Source: Mycolicibacterium moriokaense
GTDB taxonomy: Bacteria; Actinomycetota; Actinomycetes; Mycobacteriales; Mycobacteriaceae
Reading direction: 5' to 3'
Length of the DNA stretch: 40,769 nt
NCBI RefSeq assembly: GCF_003201655.1
Contig: NZ_QJJU01000038.1
Location: 1-40,769, forward strand
The notes beneath the pieces were generated by a model. The model worked only from the letters and a program-made list of their open reading frames with translations, was not told the DNA's origin and did no database searches. The position numbers were made by a program, and so were the translations under genes. Positions 8,819 through 17,582 of this stretch are shown here, in pieces (position 1 is the first letter of the stretch; every line of letters begins with the position of its first letter).

Positions 8819-9442
8819 CTACTTGTTGATTCCCAGCGCTCGCAGGGCGATTTGCGTCATGTGCTCGACGAGGCCCGCGCGGCCTGCGGGGTCATCGGGA
8901 TGCGCCCACGTCCACATGAACGAGATCATTCCGGTGACGGCGCGGGCGGCAATCAGCGGATCCTCGGCGACGAAAACGCCTTCCCTGCAACCTCGGTCGA
9001 TCAGCTCGCAGACCCGATCGTCCACTTCGGCACGAATCGCCAACGTCCGCTTGCGATCTTCGTCACGGAGCGTGCTGACTTCGCTGGCATAGACCTCCAG
9101 ATACCTCCCGTGGTCGATCACGATCTCGGTCAGGCGCGTGCAGAAGAGGCGCATCTTGTCCACGGTGGAGCCGGCGAGTTCGTCGCTGTCATTGACTGCG
9201 GAGAGGGTCAATTCAGCGCCTGTCGTGCAGACGGCATCGAGGATCGCGGGCTTGTCTTTGAACTGGTAGTAGACGAATTGCTTCGAGACGCCGAGCACGC
9301 CGGCGATGGCGTCGACCGACGTTCCGTGGTAGCCGTTCCTGTGAAACAGTTCGACAGCTGCGTCGAGAATCTGCTTGCGCTTGAACTCAGCGATCTCGCC
9401 CTTGATGGAGCCCTTCGCTCTTTTCTCCGGCTGTACCGTCAC
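8819..9442 (-). CDS. TetR-family regulator
   Basis: A 207-residue TetR-type repressor. The helix-turn-helix spans about residues 22-68, including ILDAAVELFHRNGYHGTSVD and the recognition helix VSKQFVYYQF; the C-terminal half is an all-helical ligand and dimer domain. It lies tail-to-tail with the monooxygenase gene (18 nt) and head-to-head with the CocE-like lipoprotein gene. It starts at a GTG with AAAGGAC upstream. It is likely to control its own promoter and the catabolic operons on both sides. Confidence 0.9.
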   Translation of the reverse strand: MTVQPEKRAKGSIKGEIAEFKRKQILDAAVELFHRNGYHGTSVDAIAGVLGVSKQFVYYQFKDKPAILDAVCTTGAELTLSAVNDSDELAGSTVDKMRLFCTRLTEIVIDHGRYLEVYASEVSTLRDEDRKRTLAIRAEVDDRVCELIDRGCREGVFVAEDPLIAARAVTGMISFMWTWAHPDDPAGRAGLVEHMTQIALRALGINK

Positions 9443-9456
9443 GGGCCGTCACGTCC

Positions 9457-9475
9457 TTTGTGGTGAATTCACAAA
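9457..9475. promoter_or_regulatory. Candidate TetR operator
   Basis: TTTGTG (9457-9462) and CACAAA (9470-9475) form an inverted repeat around the exact palindrome GTGAATTCAC (9463-9472). It lies 15 nt upstream of the tetR start, where a repressor would block autotranscription. An ACGTACGT palindrome is also present at 9494-9501. Confidence 0.45.
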
Positions 9476-9547
9476 ATTCTATCTGGTCTCTGAACGTACG
9501 TATTGGTACACAAAGATTCCGACGTCAAGAAACGGCCGGGCCGGTAC

Positions 9548-9553
9548 TAGCGT
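9548..9553 (+). promoter_or_regulatory. Leaderless -10 element of the CocE-like gene
   Basis: TAGCGT fits the mycobacterial -10 consensus TANNNT and ends 6 nt before the GTG at 9560, placing the expected first transcribed base at the start codon itself. Confidence 0.5.
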
Positions 9554-9559
9554 TATGAC

Positions 9560-11410
9560 GTGCGCTCCATCGCCGTCCGGCTCTGCGCCGCGACCGCCGC
9601 CAGCGTGCTCGTCATGAGTGGATGCGCGGGCGAGCACCGCGGCGACGCGTCAAGACCCTTCCCGGCCGCCGCCGGTCGTGGGCCGTGCGCGGTCGCCACC
9701 GAGACCGACGTGCCTGCCACGATGCGCGACGGCACCGTGTTGCGCTCTGATGTCTACAGGCCCAGGACCGCAGACGCGGTACCCGTGATCCTGATGCGAA
9801 CCCAGTACGGAAAATCGGCTGCTCAGGCCGGATCGCGCTACCAGCCGCCCGATTGGTTCGCGTCGCACTGCTATCTGGTGGTCATTCAAGACGTGCGTGG
9901 GCAGGGCGGATCGGGCGGCACGTTCAGCGAGTTCACCCATGACATGGAGGACGGGTACGACTCCGTCGAGTGGGCCGCCGCGTTGCCCGGCTCCAACGGC
10001 AAAGTCGGCATGTACGGCTCGTCGTACGTGGGAGCCACCCAGTGGCTCGCTGCCACGACTGCCCCGCCGCATCTTGCGACGATCGTTCCTGCCAATACCG
10101 CCTCGGACTACTACGACGGGTGGACGTATGAGGGTGGGGAGTTCCGGTTGGCGTTCGTCCAGCCGTGGGCAATTGGACTGGCGACGTCCGCCGCACAGAA
10201 TCGCAAGGACCAGGCTACGGCGGCGGAACTGAAGGCGGCTGCCGCCGATCCGACCCGATGGATGGAATTCCGTCCGTTCAAGGACCTGCCGCCGATGCAA
10301 CCGCAGAATCCCGCCGTCGCACCGTGGTATTTCGACTGGATCCGGCATTCCGCCCGCGACGACTTTTGGCGGCAGTTCAGCATCAGGGATCGGTATCCGT
10401 CGGTGAAGGTGCCGGTCCTCGACGTCGAAGGTTGGTACGACGCCTTTCTGGCAGGCGGCACGGAGAACTTCGCGGGCATGGTCGCCCACGGGGGCAGCGA
10501 GTCCGCCCGCGACAACCAGCGGCTCGTCATCGGCCCGTGGGATCACGTCAACTGGGGCAGATCCGACTCGGACCCTGCACCACTGCTCAAGGACATCGGC
10601 GCGGTCGGCGACAGCCCCATCAACGACCTGATGCTGGCGTGGTACGACCACTTCCTGAAGGGCGAGAACAACGACGTCGCCGGGAAACCCCGCGTCGACT
10701 ACTTCGTCATGGGTGCCAACATCTGGAAGTCCGCGACGAGTTGGCCTCTACCGCAGACAAACTGGACTACGTACTATCTTGCGGGGCCGGGTGGAATTGC
10801 CGACCGCAAGGGGCAACTCGTATCCGCCGCACCTGGCGCCCAGCCGCCGGACGCTTACACCTACGATCCCGCATTCCCAGCGCCCAGCCTTGGCGGTCAT
10901 TCCTGCTGCGGTGCGGAGTCCGGCCCGCAGGGACCGTATGACCAAACTCCCGTCGAGCAGCGATCCGACGTCCTTGTGTACAGCAGCGCGCCACTCGAAC
11001 ACGACACCGAGATGACCGGCCCGGTCAATGTGCGACTGTGGGCCGAATCCACTTCTGCGGATACAGATTTCACGGCCAAGCTGACGGCGGTGAAGCCCGA
11101 CGGCCAGGTGATCAATCTGAACAACGGAATCCTGCGGACTTCATTCAGGGACTCACTGTCCGACCCCACACCGAAGACGCCGGGTCGTCCATATAAGTAT
11201 CAAATCCACGTCTGGCCAACCAGTTACGAGTTCCGGGCGGGTGACCGCATTCGGCTGGAGATCTCCAGCAGCGACTATCCCCAATTCGCGCCGAACCCCA
11301 ACACCGGTGCACCGTTTGGGATGGACAGCGCTACCCGCACCGCGGTCCAAACCATCCTGCATGACCAGGACCACCCGTCCGCCGTGACACTACCGGTGAT
11401 CCCCGGCTGA
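9560..11410 (+). CDS. CocE/NonD-family lipoprotein hydrolase
   Basis: A 616-residue X-Pro dipeptidyl-peptidase/CocE (S15-type) alpha/beta hydrolase. It opens with a lipoprotein signal: a hydrophobic core followed by the lipobox VMSGC, so it should be anchored outside the cytoplasmic membrane. The catalytic triad is probably Ser155 (GSSYVG), Asp294 (VEGWYDA) and His329 (GPWDHV). The C-terminal half (about 385-610) has the jelly-roll domain of the family, including APLEHDTEMTGPV. It would hydrolyse esters or acyl amides outside the cell. Beside a catabolic cluster and a transporter, it may release a substrate from an ester; this is inference. The GTG start has no Shine-Dalgarno but fits a leaderless promoter. 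Confidence 0.88.
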   Translation: MRSIAVRLCAATAASVLVMSGCAGEHRGDASRPFPAAAGRGPCAVATETDVPATMRDGTVLRSDVYRPRTADAVPVILMRTQYGKSAAQAGSRYQPPDWFASHCYLVVIQDVRGQGGSGGTFSEFTHDMEDGYDSVEWAAALPGSNGKVGMYGSSYVGATQWLAATTAPPHLATIVPANTASDYYDGWTYEGGEFRLAFVQPWAIGLATSAAQNRKDQATAAELKAAAADPTRWMEFRPFKDLPPMQPQNPAVAPWYFDWIRHSARDDFWRQFSIRDRYPSVKVPVLDVEGWYDAFLAGGTENFAGMVAHGGSESARDNQRLVIGPWDHVNWGRSDSDPAPLLKDIGAVGDSPINDLMLAWYDHFLKGENNDVAGKPRVDYFVMGANIWKSATSWPLPQTNWTTYYLAGPGGIADRKGQLVSAAPGAQPPDAYTYDPAFPAPSLGGHSCCGAESGPQGPYDQTPVEQRSDVLVYSSAPLEHDTEMTGPVNVRLWAESTSADTDFTAKLTAVKPDGQVINLNNGILRTSFRDSLSDPTPKTPGRPYKYQIHVWPTSYEFRAGDRIRLEISSSDYPQFAPNPNTGAPFGMDSATRTAVQTILHDQDHPSAVTLPVIPG

Positions 11411-11513
11411 TCATGCAGGGTCTCGACGCTCCACAGTTGTCCGGGTGATTGGGTTTAGAACCGCCCCCAGCGGCGCATTCTATGAACCGACGTCGTCACA
11501 GGAGGCGGGCCCG

Positions 11514-12857
11514 ATGGCTAGCGAACGCAATGGAGTCGGCACGGCGCAACTTGAGCCGGGAGGACAGCGGGTACAGGTACGACGTGCGGCGCTGGCTAGC
11601 GCGATCGGTACGACAATCGAGTGGTACGACTTCTTCCTCTACAACACGGCGGCTGCGCTGGTCTTTCCGCACCTGTTCTTCCCTGCATCCAGTGCCTACG
11701 CAGGCGCGATGCAGTCATTCGCGACGTATTTCGTAGGGTTCGCCGCACGGCCGATCGGGGCCGCCATCTTCGGGCACTGGGGTGACCGGATCGGCCGCAA
11801 GACCACGCTGATCATCACGCTGCTGGTGATGGGCATTGCGTCTGCAGTCATCGGCATCCTGCCCGGGACGGAAGCGATCGGTGTCGCCGCGCCGCTGCTA
11901 CTCGTGACGTTGCGCGTGCTCCAGGGGATTGCAGTCGGCGGTGAGTGGAGCGGGTCGGTGCTGCTGACCATGGAATGGGGCGACCAGAAGAGGCGCGGTC
12001 TGCTCGGCAGTTTCGCCCAGATCGGTGTGCCGGTCGGACTGGTGCTGGGCACCGGCGGGATGACGCTGCTGTCCGCGACGATGTCAGACGATGCGTTCAA
12101 CTCCTGGGGTTGGCGCCTGCCGTTCCTGGCCAGCCTCGTGCTGGTCGCCGTGGGCCTTGTGATTCGGCTGAGGATCCTTGAAACGCCGATGTTCACCAAG
12201 GTGCTGGAGCAAGGAAAAACCGCGAGCACCCCTGTCGCCGAAGTGATCCGGCGTCACTGGCGAGAGATCCTGCTTTCCGCGGGCCTTCGGTTCGCCGAGC
12301 AGATGCCGTTCTACCTGTTCACCACCTTCGTCTTGGTCTACGTCGTGCAGCGCCACCATTACAGCAAGACGTTCGTGCTGACCGCGGTCCTGGTGGGTGC
12401 CACTGTCGAGCTGGCGACGATCCCGTTCTTCTCGCATTTGTCGGATTCGGTTGGCAGGAAACGGGTTTACCTGGCTGGCGCCGTCATCGCTGGGCTGTTC
12501 GCGTTCCCGTATTTCGCTGTGTTGACCAGCGGCGGTCCGATGCTGATCTTCATCGCGGTCGTGCTGTCGATGGTCGTGCATTCGATGATGTACGGACCGC
12601 AGGCCGCGCTAATCGGCGAGAGCTTCCCGACGCACCTGCGGTATGGGGGCGCCGGGCTCGGCTACCAATTGGCATCGGTGTTCGCTGGCGGACCGGCGCC
12701 GCTGTTGGCGACGTGGCTGCTTCACGAGACTGGTACTCCGTACTCGATCTCGGTATACATCGTCGTGGCCGCGGTCATCACCGTGGTCTGTTGCCTCGCC
12801 CTGCCCGACCGTTCGCGTGTCAACATCGACGACGCGTCGATCTACAGCCGCGCCTGA
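11514..12857 (+). CDS. MFS transporter, metabolite:H+ symporter type
   Basis: A 447-residue major facilitator protein with about 12 hydrophobic segments. The opening GTTIEWYDFFLYNTAAAL, followed by GHWGDRIGRK after the second segment, marks the MHS branch (proline/betaine, shikimate, citrate-type proton symporters). The duplicated loop motif HLSDSVGRKR begins the second half. AGGAGG lies about 7 nt before the ATG, so this start is preferred over an open frame 23 codons longer. It follows the lipoprotein hydrolase by about 100 nt on the same strand and could import an acid released by it. Substrate is unknown. Confidence 0.9.
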   Translation: MASERNGVGTAQLEPGGQRVQVRRAALASAIGTTIEWYDFFLYNTAAALVFPHLFFPASSAYAGAMQSFATYFVGFAARPIGAAIFGHWGDRIGRKTTLIITLLVMGIASAVIGILPGTEAIGVAAPLLLVTLRVLQGIAVGGEWSGSVLLTMEWGDQKRRGLLGSFAQIGVPVGLVLGTGGMTLLSATMSDDAFNSWGWRLPFLASLVLVAVGLVIRLRILETPMFTKVLEQGKTASTPVAEVIRRHWREILLSAGLRFAEQMPFYLFTTFVLVYVVQRHHYSKTFVLTAVLVGATVELATIPFFSHLSDSVGRKRVYLAGAVIAGLFAFPYFAVLTSGGPMLIFIAVVLSMVVHSMMYGPQAALIGESFPTHLRYGGAGLGYQLASVFAGGPAPLLATWLLHETGTPYSISVYIVVAAVITVVCCLALPDRSRVNIDDASIYSRA

Positions 12858-12923
12858 ACGCATCTCACGCACCTAACGATTGCGTTGAGTCTCGACATCT
12901 ACGCTCGCGTAAATTGTGCAGGC

Positions 12924-13445
12924 GTGGTCTGGTGGGTACTGATGTCTCCAGCAGGGGTTTTCACCCCACACCTGATTGTCGCCGCGGCGGCGTGCACTGC
13001 GCTGTTCGCCGTCGGGGTGCCTTCGGCGACTGCGGCGCCCGCCACCGACGACCAGGGATATGTCGACTCCACCGCCAGGTGCAGCCCGCCGAATACGGCG
13101 GTCCTCTTCGGAACTACGGACAGCTCTCGCGTGGCGATCTGCAAAACGCCAAGCGGTCAGTTCGAGTACCGCGGTGTGCGGTTGCGCGACGGCGCGAAAC
13201 TGATCGTCCCAGCCTCGCAGTCCGGTGACGGATTCGTCGCCGACAACGACGGAATGACCTACACCGTGACGTCGAAGTCGTTGGCAATCAGCCTGGGCGG
13301 CAAGGTGATTCGAGAGGAACCGATTGTCGACGTGCACGGACCGGGAACGCCCGCCGCGCCTGCCGCGCCGCCACCGACAACGACGACGACAACGCCGACG
13401 ACGACGTTGCCCCCACCGCTACCCGCCGAAGTGGGCGGCCGCTAG
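12924..13445 (+). CDS. Secreted protein with Pro/Thr-rich tail
   Basis: About 173 residues if started at GTG 12924, where TAAATT lies 8 nt upstream as a possible leaderless -10; ATG 12942 is an alternative start. A hydrophobic segment ending in ATAAPA near residue 40 looks like a signal peptide. The mature part is a small beta-rich domain with two cysteines, one in ARCSPP and one in AICKTP. The last 35 residues are a Pro/Ala/Thr low-complexity tail with a run of Thr, probably disordered or cell-wall spanning. No family is recognised. The gene ends 7 nt from the convergent permease gene. Confidence 0.65.
   Translation: MVWWVLMSPAGVFTPHLIVAAAACTALFAVGVPSATAAPATDDQGYVDSTARCSPPNTAVLFGTTDSSRVAICKTPSGQFEYRGVRLRDGAKLIVPASQSGDGFVADNDGMTYTVTSKSLAISLGGKVIREEPIVDVHGPGTPAAPAAPPPTTTTTTPTTTLPPPLPAEVGGR
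13372..13416 (+). repeat. Thr-coding simple repeat
   Basis: A near-perfect trinucleotide run (ACG/ACA with CCG) encodes the Pro/Thr tail of the secreted protein. It is prone to length change by slippage without breaking the frame. Confidence 0.6.
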
Positions 13446-13452
13446 CCCTGGC

Positions 13453-14865
13453 TTACAAGCCGATGAGCGACTCGATCCCGCCGCGCGCGAAGTAGAGAAC
13501 GAAGCCCGCGGCCACGATCCAGAGCAGTGGGCTGACCTCGCGCACCTTTCCGGCCGCCGAGCGCAGCACGACCCATGCGATGAAGCCGACGCCGATGCCA
13601 TTGGCGATCGAGTAGGAGAACGGCATCACCGCGACGGTGAGGACGACCGGCAGGCCCACCGAGAACTCGGTGATGTCGATGTGGCGCAGCTGCGACATCA
13701 TCATCACACCGACGATCACCAGCGCGGCCGCGGCCACTTCGCTCGGCACGATCTGCGCAAGAGGAGCGACGAACATCGCCGCGAGAAACAGCGTCCCCGT
13801 CACGACGTTGGCAAGGCCCGTGCGTGCGCCTTCCTCGATGCCCGCACCCGATTCGATGAAGACGGTGTTGGACGACGACGACGTCGCCCCACCAACGATC
13901 GCGCCTGCGCCCTCGACGATCAGCGCCGAGCGCAGTCGCGGGAACGTGCCCTGCTTGTCGGCGAGCCCCGCCTCGCGCGCCAACCCGGTGAACGTCCCCA
14001 TCGCATCGAAGAAGTTCGCGAAAACCAGTGTGAACACCAGCATTACGGCGGCTAGCACCCCGATGCGACCGAAGCTGCCCAGGCTGAAGTCGCCCGCGAG
14101 CGAGAGGTCCGGAAGCGCGAACGGCGATCCCGACAAGGTCGGCACCGACAGGGTCCAGCCACCGGGCTGCTTGACCGCCGACCCCAGATGCCAGATCGCC
14201 TCGATGACGACCGCGACAACGGTGCCCGCCACCAGCCCGATGAGGATGCCGCCGCGCACGCGCCGCACCACGAGGATGCCCGTCACGAGCAGGGTGAACA
14301 CGAAGACGACCGTTGGAACCGTGTTGATCGAACCGGCGCCTCCTGCGCCAAGCCCGACAGGCGGTGACGGCTTGCCCGTTGAGCCGATGAACCCGGCGTC
14401 GACCAAACCGATGAAGAGAATGAAGAGTCCGATGCCCGCAGTGATGGCCAGCTTGAGCTGCATCGGCACGGCGTCGAACACCATCCGCCGCAACCCGGTC
14501 ACCGCCAGCAGCACGATGATGAGCCCGTCGATGACCACGAGGCCCATCGCCTCAGGCCAGGTGAGCGAGCCGACCACGGTCGTCGCCAGGAAGGAGTTGA
14601 TGCCAAGCCCCGCTGCGAACGCGAACGGCAGCCGCGCGACGACGCCGAACAAAATCGTCATCACGCCCGCGGCGAGCGACGTCATGGCCGAGACTTGGCT
14701 GAACCCCAGCTTGTGGCCTGCGACATCTTGCGCGCTCGACAGGATGATCGGGTTGAGCACGATGATGTAGGCCATCGCGATGAAAGTGACCACGCCACCG
14801 CGTACCTCAGCGCCGATCGTCGACTTACGCGCCGTGATTTCGAAGAAACGATCCAGGCGATTCAC
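13453..14865 (-). CDS. NCS2-family purine permease (AzgA-like)
   Basis: A 470-residue permease with 12-14 hydrophobic segments. The N-terminus (FEITARKSTIGAEVRGGVVT) and the GLGINSFLA and FANFFDAMGTFTG segments are characteristic of the AzgA-type guanine/hypoxanthine/adenine branch of nucleobase:cation symporters. SSSSNTVFIESGAGI lies in the substrate-binding half. It probably imports purines as a nitrogen source or for salvage. It starts at a GTG with a -10-like TAAGGT 6 nt upstream and no Shine-Dalgarno, so it is likely leaderless. It stands alone, convergent with the secreted protein gene. Confidence 0.9.
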   Translation of the reverse strand: MNRLDRFFEITARKSTIGAEVRGGVVTFIAMAYIIVLNPIILSSAQDVAGHKLGFSQVSAMTSLAAGVMTILFGVVARLPFAFAAGLGINSFLATTVVGSLTWPEAMGLVVIDGLIIVLLAVTGLRRMVFDAVPMQLKLAITAGIGLFILFIGLVDAGFIGSTGKPSPPVGLGAGGAGSINTVPTVVFVFTLLVTGILVVRRVRGGILIGLVAGTVVAVVIEAIWHLGSAVKQPGGWTLSVPTLSGSPFALPDLSLAGDFSLGSFGRIGVLAAVMLVFTLVFANFFDAMGTFTGLAREAGLADKQGTFPRLRSALIVEGAGAIVGGATSSSSNTVFIESGAGIEEGARTGLANVVTGTLFLAAMFVAPLAQIVPSEVAAAALVIVGVMMMSQLRHIDITEFSVGLPVVLTVAVMPFSYSIANGIGVGFIAWVVLRSAAGKVREVSPLLWIVAAGFVLYFARGGIESLIGL

Positions 14866-14871
14866 GCCTCG

Positions 14872-14877
14872 ACCTTA
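14872..14877 (-). promoter_or_regulatory. Leaderless -10 element of the NCS2 permease
   Basis: On the minus strand TAAGGT lies 6 nt before the GTG start at 14865, the same geometry as at fadD2, the polymerase gene, stf0 and other genes here. Confidence 0.5.
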
Positions 14878-14958
14878 GGGGCACGGGCCGTCTGATGCTG
14901 ATCAGTTCAGCTGCCCACTTCGGTAGCGCGCTTGAGTGAGGCACTCCACAGTCGCTGG

Positions 14959-14990
14959 TACTTACCGGCGGGTAAGTATCAGCGTACAGT
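14959..14990 (+). promoter_or_regulatory. Near-ideal TetR-type operator and -10 upstream of fadE
   Basis: TACTTACC (14959-14966) and GGTAAGTA (14971-14978) are exact inverted repeats separated by GGCG. TACAGT (14985-14990) fits a -10 hexamer, so the dyad would cover the -35 region and block polymerase. No tetR gene is adjacent; the regulator must lie elsewhere or be one of the more distant TetRs in this window. Confidence 0.65.
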
Positions 14991-15031
14991 CGTTCACTGA
15001 CTGGACGTTTGCCTCGAAAGGACGAGTTGCT

Positions 15032-16243
15032 GTGTCGTTTTCTCTTGATCTGTCCGAGGATGTGATCCAGGTCAGGGACTGGGTCCACGAGTTCGCGGCG
15101 ACGGTGGTGCGACCTGCGGCGGCGGAGTGGGATGAGCGCGAGGAGACCCCCTGGCCGATCATCCAGGAGGCGGCCAAGGTCGGCCTCTACTCAATGGAGT
15201 TGTTCGCCACCCAAGCCGCCGAACCAACCGGCATCGGAACGCTGGCCGTATTCGAGGAGCTGTTCTGGGGCGACGCTGGTATCGCGTTGTCGATCCTGGG
15301 CACCGGGCTCGCCGCCGCGTCACTTGCCGCCAACGGCACACCCGAACAGCTCGGCGAGTGGCTGCCGCAGATGTTCGGTACACCAGAGGATCCGCTGCTT
15401 GCGTCGTTCTGCTCATCGGAACCCGGTGCGGGCTCCGACGTGGGGGCCATCCTCACCCGCGCCGTCTACGACGAAGCCAATGACGAGTGGGTGCTCAACG
15501 GTGTGAAGACCTGGGCCACCAACGGCGGAATTGCCAACGTGCACATCGTTGTTGCGTCCGTTCATCCCGAACTCGGTAGCCGCGGGCAGGCCACATTCAT
15601 CATCCCGCCGAATACCCCTGGGTTCAAACAGGGCCAGAAGTTCAAGAAGCACGGAATCCGCGCTTCGCACACTGCCGAAGTGACCCTCGATGACGTCCGG
15701 CTGCCAGGCCGCCTGATCGTCGGCGGCAAGGACAAGTTCGACGAGCGAGTCGCCCGGATCCGCGAAGGCCAAAGCGCTGCAGGTCAAGCGGCGATGAAGA
15801 CGTTCGAGCGGACACGCCCCGCAGTGGGCGCGATGGCGCTCGGCGTTGCCAGGGCGGCATATGAATACTCGCTGGACTACGCACAGCAGCGAGAACAGTT
15901 CGGCCGCAAGATCGCCGACTTTCAGGCCATCGCGTTCAAGTTGGCCGACATGAAGACCCGCATCGACGCCGCGCGCCTGCTGGTGTGGCGGGCCGGCTGG
16001 ATGGCGCGCAACGACAAGCCATTCACCGCCGCAGAAGGGTCGATGGCCAAGCTCGTCGCCAGCGAGACCGCCGTCTACGTGACCGATGAGGCGATCCAGA
16101 TCCTCGGCGGCAACGGCTACACCCGTGACTACCCCGTCGAGCGGATGCACAGGGACGCGAAGATCTTCACCATCTTCGAGGGCACCAGCGAAATCCAGCG
16201 ACTCGTCATGGGCAGGGCGATCACTGGGCAGCCCCTCCGGTAG
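15032..16243 (+). CDS. Acyl-CoA dehydrogenase (FadE-type)
   Basis: A 403-residue acyl-CoA dehydrogenase. The three domains are visible: a helical N-terminus, a middle beta domain with FCSSEPGAGSDVGA (FAD/substrate contact), and a C-terminal helical domain with REQFGRKIADFQAIAFKLAD. The active-site base is the Glu in FEGTSEIQRL near the C-terminus, the usual position for short- and medium-chain enzymes. It introduces the alpha-beta double bond into an acyl-CoA using FAD. The GTG start is set by GAAAGGA about 10 nt upstream; a longer frame would begin upstream of the operator. It stands alone and is convergent with a membrane protein gene 1 nt away. Confidence 0.93.
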   Translation: MSFSLDLSEDVIQVRDWVHEFAATVVRPAAAEWDEREETPWPIIQEAAKVGLYSMELFATQAAEPTGIGTLAVFEELFWGDAGIALSILGTGLAAASLAANGTPEQLGEWLPQMFGTPEDPLLASFCSSEPGAGSDVGAILTRAVYDEANDEWVLNGVKTWATNGGIANVHIVVASVHPELGSRGQATFIIPPNTPGFKQGQKFKKHGIRASHTAEVTLDDVRLPGRLIVGGKDKFDERVARIREGQSAAGQAAMKTFERTRPAVGAMALGVARAAYEYSLDYAQQREQFGRKIADFQAIAFKLADMKTRIDAARLLVWRAGWMARNDKPFTAAEGSMAKLVASETAVYVTDEAIQILGGNGYTRDYPVERMHRDAKIFTIFEGTSEIQRLVMGRAITGQPLR

Positions 16244-16244
16244 C

Positions 16245-16919
16245 TCAAACGGCGCGAATCCCCGTGTACACCAACAACAAACCGACGACCGCCAGAAAGC
16301 CGGCCATCAGCCCGGCATGCTGACGTTCCATCCACTGCTTCACGCGCTCGAGCCGGTGATCGACGCGCTCACCGGCAATCGCGTAGGCGAGTATCGGAAT
16401 CAGCACCGTCGAGCCGGCGATGACGGTGTAGAACGTGACGGCCAACCATCCACCGGGCACGCCCAATCCCGCGGTCCCGATTACCAAACCCGCCCCGGCG
16501 TTCATCAGAAGCACCTTCGGATTGACCAGAATCAGCCCGAGGCCGACTGCTGCGGCACCGACGGGCGTCAACCTGCTCAGCCGGTTCAGCCACGCCGGCT
16601 GTTTGGTGGCGCGGTGGCGGGTCAACCACCTCCAGACGCCGAACACGACGAGCGCGACGCCGACCGCGATCCGCACCCATGCCGCCCAGGTTGGGGCCGG
16701 TCGATTCAGCCCGTCGAGCAGGCGAGGCAGCTGCACGAAAACGGCCGTCGTTGCCGCGAGCCCGAGCAGCCAGCCAGACATAAAGGCCAGACCGGTTGCC
16801 CGGGCACGTTCGGACTGCAGCACCAGCACGATTGCCGGGATGATCGTCAGCGGCGACAGCGCCACCACCAGCGCAAGCGGAATGAGTTGGCCGAGCGCAG
16901 CCGCCCAACTACCCGACAT
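16245..16919 (-). CDS. GAP/Sap-like membrane protein
   Basis: A 224-residue protein with about six hydrophobic segments, opening with a short N-terminus, LIPLALVVALSPLTIIPAIV and a GLAFMSGWLLGL segment. This pattern is typical of the GAP family (Sap, sulfolipid-1-addressing protein, and glycopeptidolipid-addressing relatives), which assist export of cell-envelope lipids in mycobacteria; many members lie away from lipid loci and have no known cargo. TAAGAT lies 8 nt upstream of the ATG, suggesting a very short or absent leader. It is convergent with the acyl-CoA dehydrogenase gene. Confidence 0.75.
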   Translation of the reverse strand: MSGSWAAALGQLIPLALVVALSPLTIIPAIVLVLQSERARATGLAFMSGWLLGLAATTAVFVQLPRLLDGLNRPAPTWAAWVRIAVGVALVVFGVWRWLTRHRATKQPAWLNRLSRLTPVGAAAVGLGLILVNPKVLLMNAGAGLVIGTAGLGVPGGWLAVTFYTVIAGSTVLIPILAYAIAGERVDHRLERVKQWMERQHAGLMAGFLAVVGLLLVYTGIRAV

Positions 16920-17052
16920 GGGCAGCGATCTTAGTCAGCTGTGAACGGGATCAGCGGGTTGTTAGCGCCAGGGGGCGTGAACGCGGCTTTTGCCGGCCGT
17001 GTACCAGGTAGACCAGCCAACGAACGTCGAGAAGCACTTTGATCGATCCTCT

Positions 17053-17466
17053 CTAAGCGCTCTTGGTGAGGAGCGGAAGGAGCCGACGACGTTCCATCAT
17101 GGCGTCGGCGAACTGGTTCAGGGCGTCCGCGACCGTTGCCACAGTGGGTAGCTCGAGCCGGTCGTCGAAGGCACGCACTGCGCGGGTAACCGGCTGGCTC
17201 GCGATCAGCGACCAATCGACTCCAGCGGCGCTGCAGGCGTCGTCCATCTCGGACAGCAGCGAAATGATATGCGGGGTAGCGGAACTCACCCCACCGAGAT
17301 CGAGCACGACGGGCTTCTCCCTGAGGACGAAGCGCTTGGCGTACTGGCTCACCCGGTCGAGATTCGCATCGTCGAGCACCCCGATGACCGTCACCACGGT
17401 GGCAAGCTGGCGGCTGCATGCCCGAATCTGGGCGCCGTCACAGTCAAATGGCGTATTCGCGTACAT
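17053..17466 (-). CDS. STAS-domain protein (anti-sigma-factor antagonist type)
   Basis: A 137-residue protein formed almost entirely of a STAS domain: an N-terminal strand (VVTVIGVLDDANLDRV), a second strand with PVVLDLGGVSSATPHII, and a helix around 77-90. In anti-anti-sigma factors the Ser at this position can be phosphorylated by a cognate kinase; here SSATP offers candidate residues, but no anti-sigma kinase is encoded in the window. It may be an orphan regulator of a sigma factor network or a sensor component. The start is the ATG at 17466. Confidence 0.75.
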   Translation of the reverse strand: MYANTPFDCDGAQIRACSRQLATVVTVIGVLDDANLDRVSQYAKRFVLREKPVVLDLGGVSSATPHIISLLSEMDDACSAAGVDWSLIASQPVTRAVRAFDDRLELPTVATVADALNQFADAMMERRRLLPLLTKSA

Positions 17467-17582
17467 TCCAGCCTCCCCTCGATTGCCGACCTGTCACCGA
17501 ACTTACGGAGCCGATATAAGGCAACGGGGAGTAACCGCTAATACTTTAATAAGAACCGCTTTTGGGCCGCACAGCAAACTGC

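Noticed and set aside
13372..13416. A CRISPR-like or functional tandem array
   Set aside because: It is a trinucleotide run coding for Thr within a secreted protein tail, without spacers.
17467..17582. A SigF-type promoter before the STAS gene
   Set aside because: GGTT sequences occur, but no GGGTA-like -10 is found at the right spacing.
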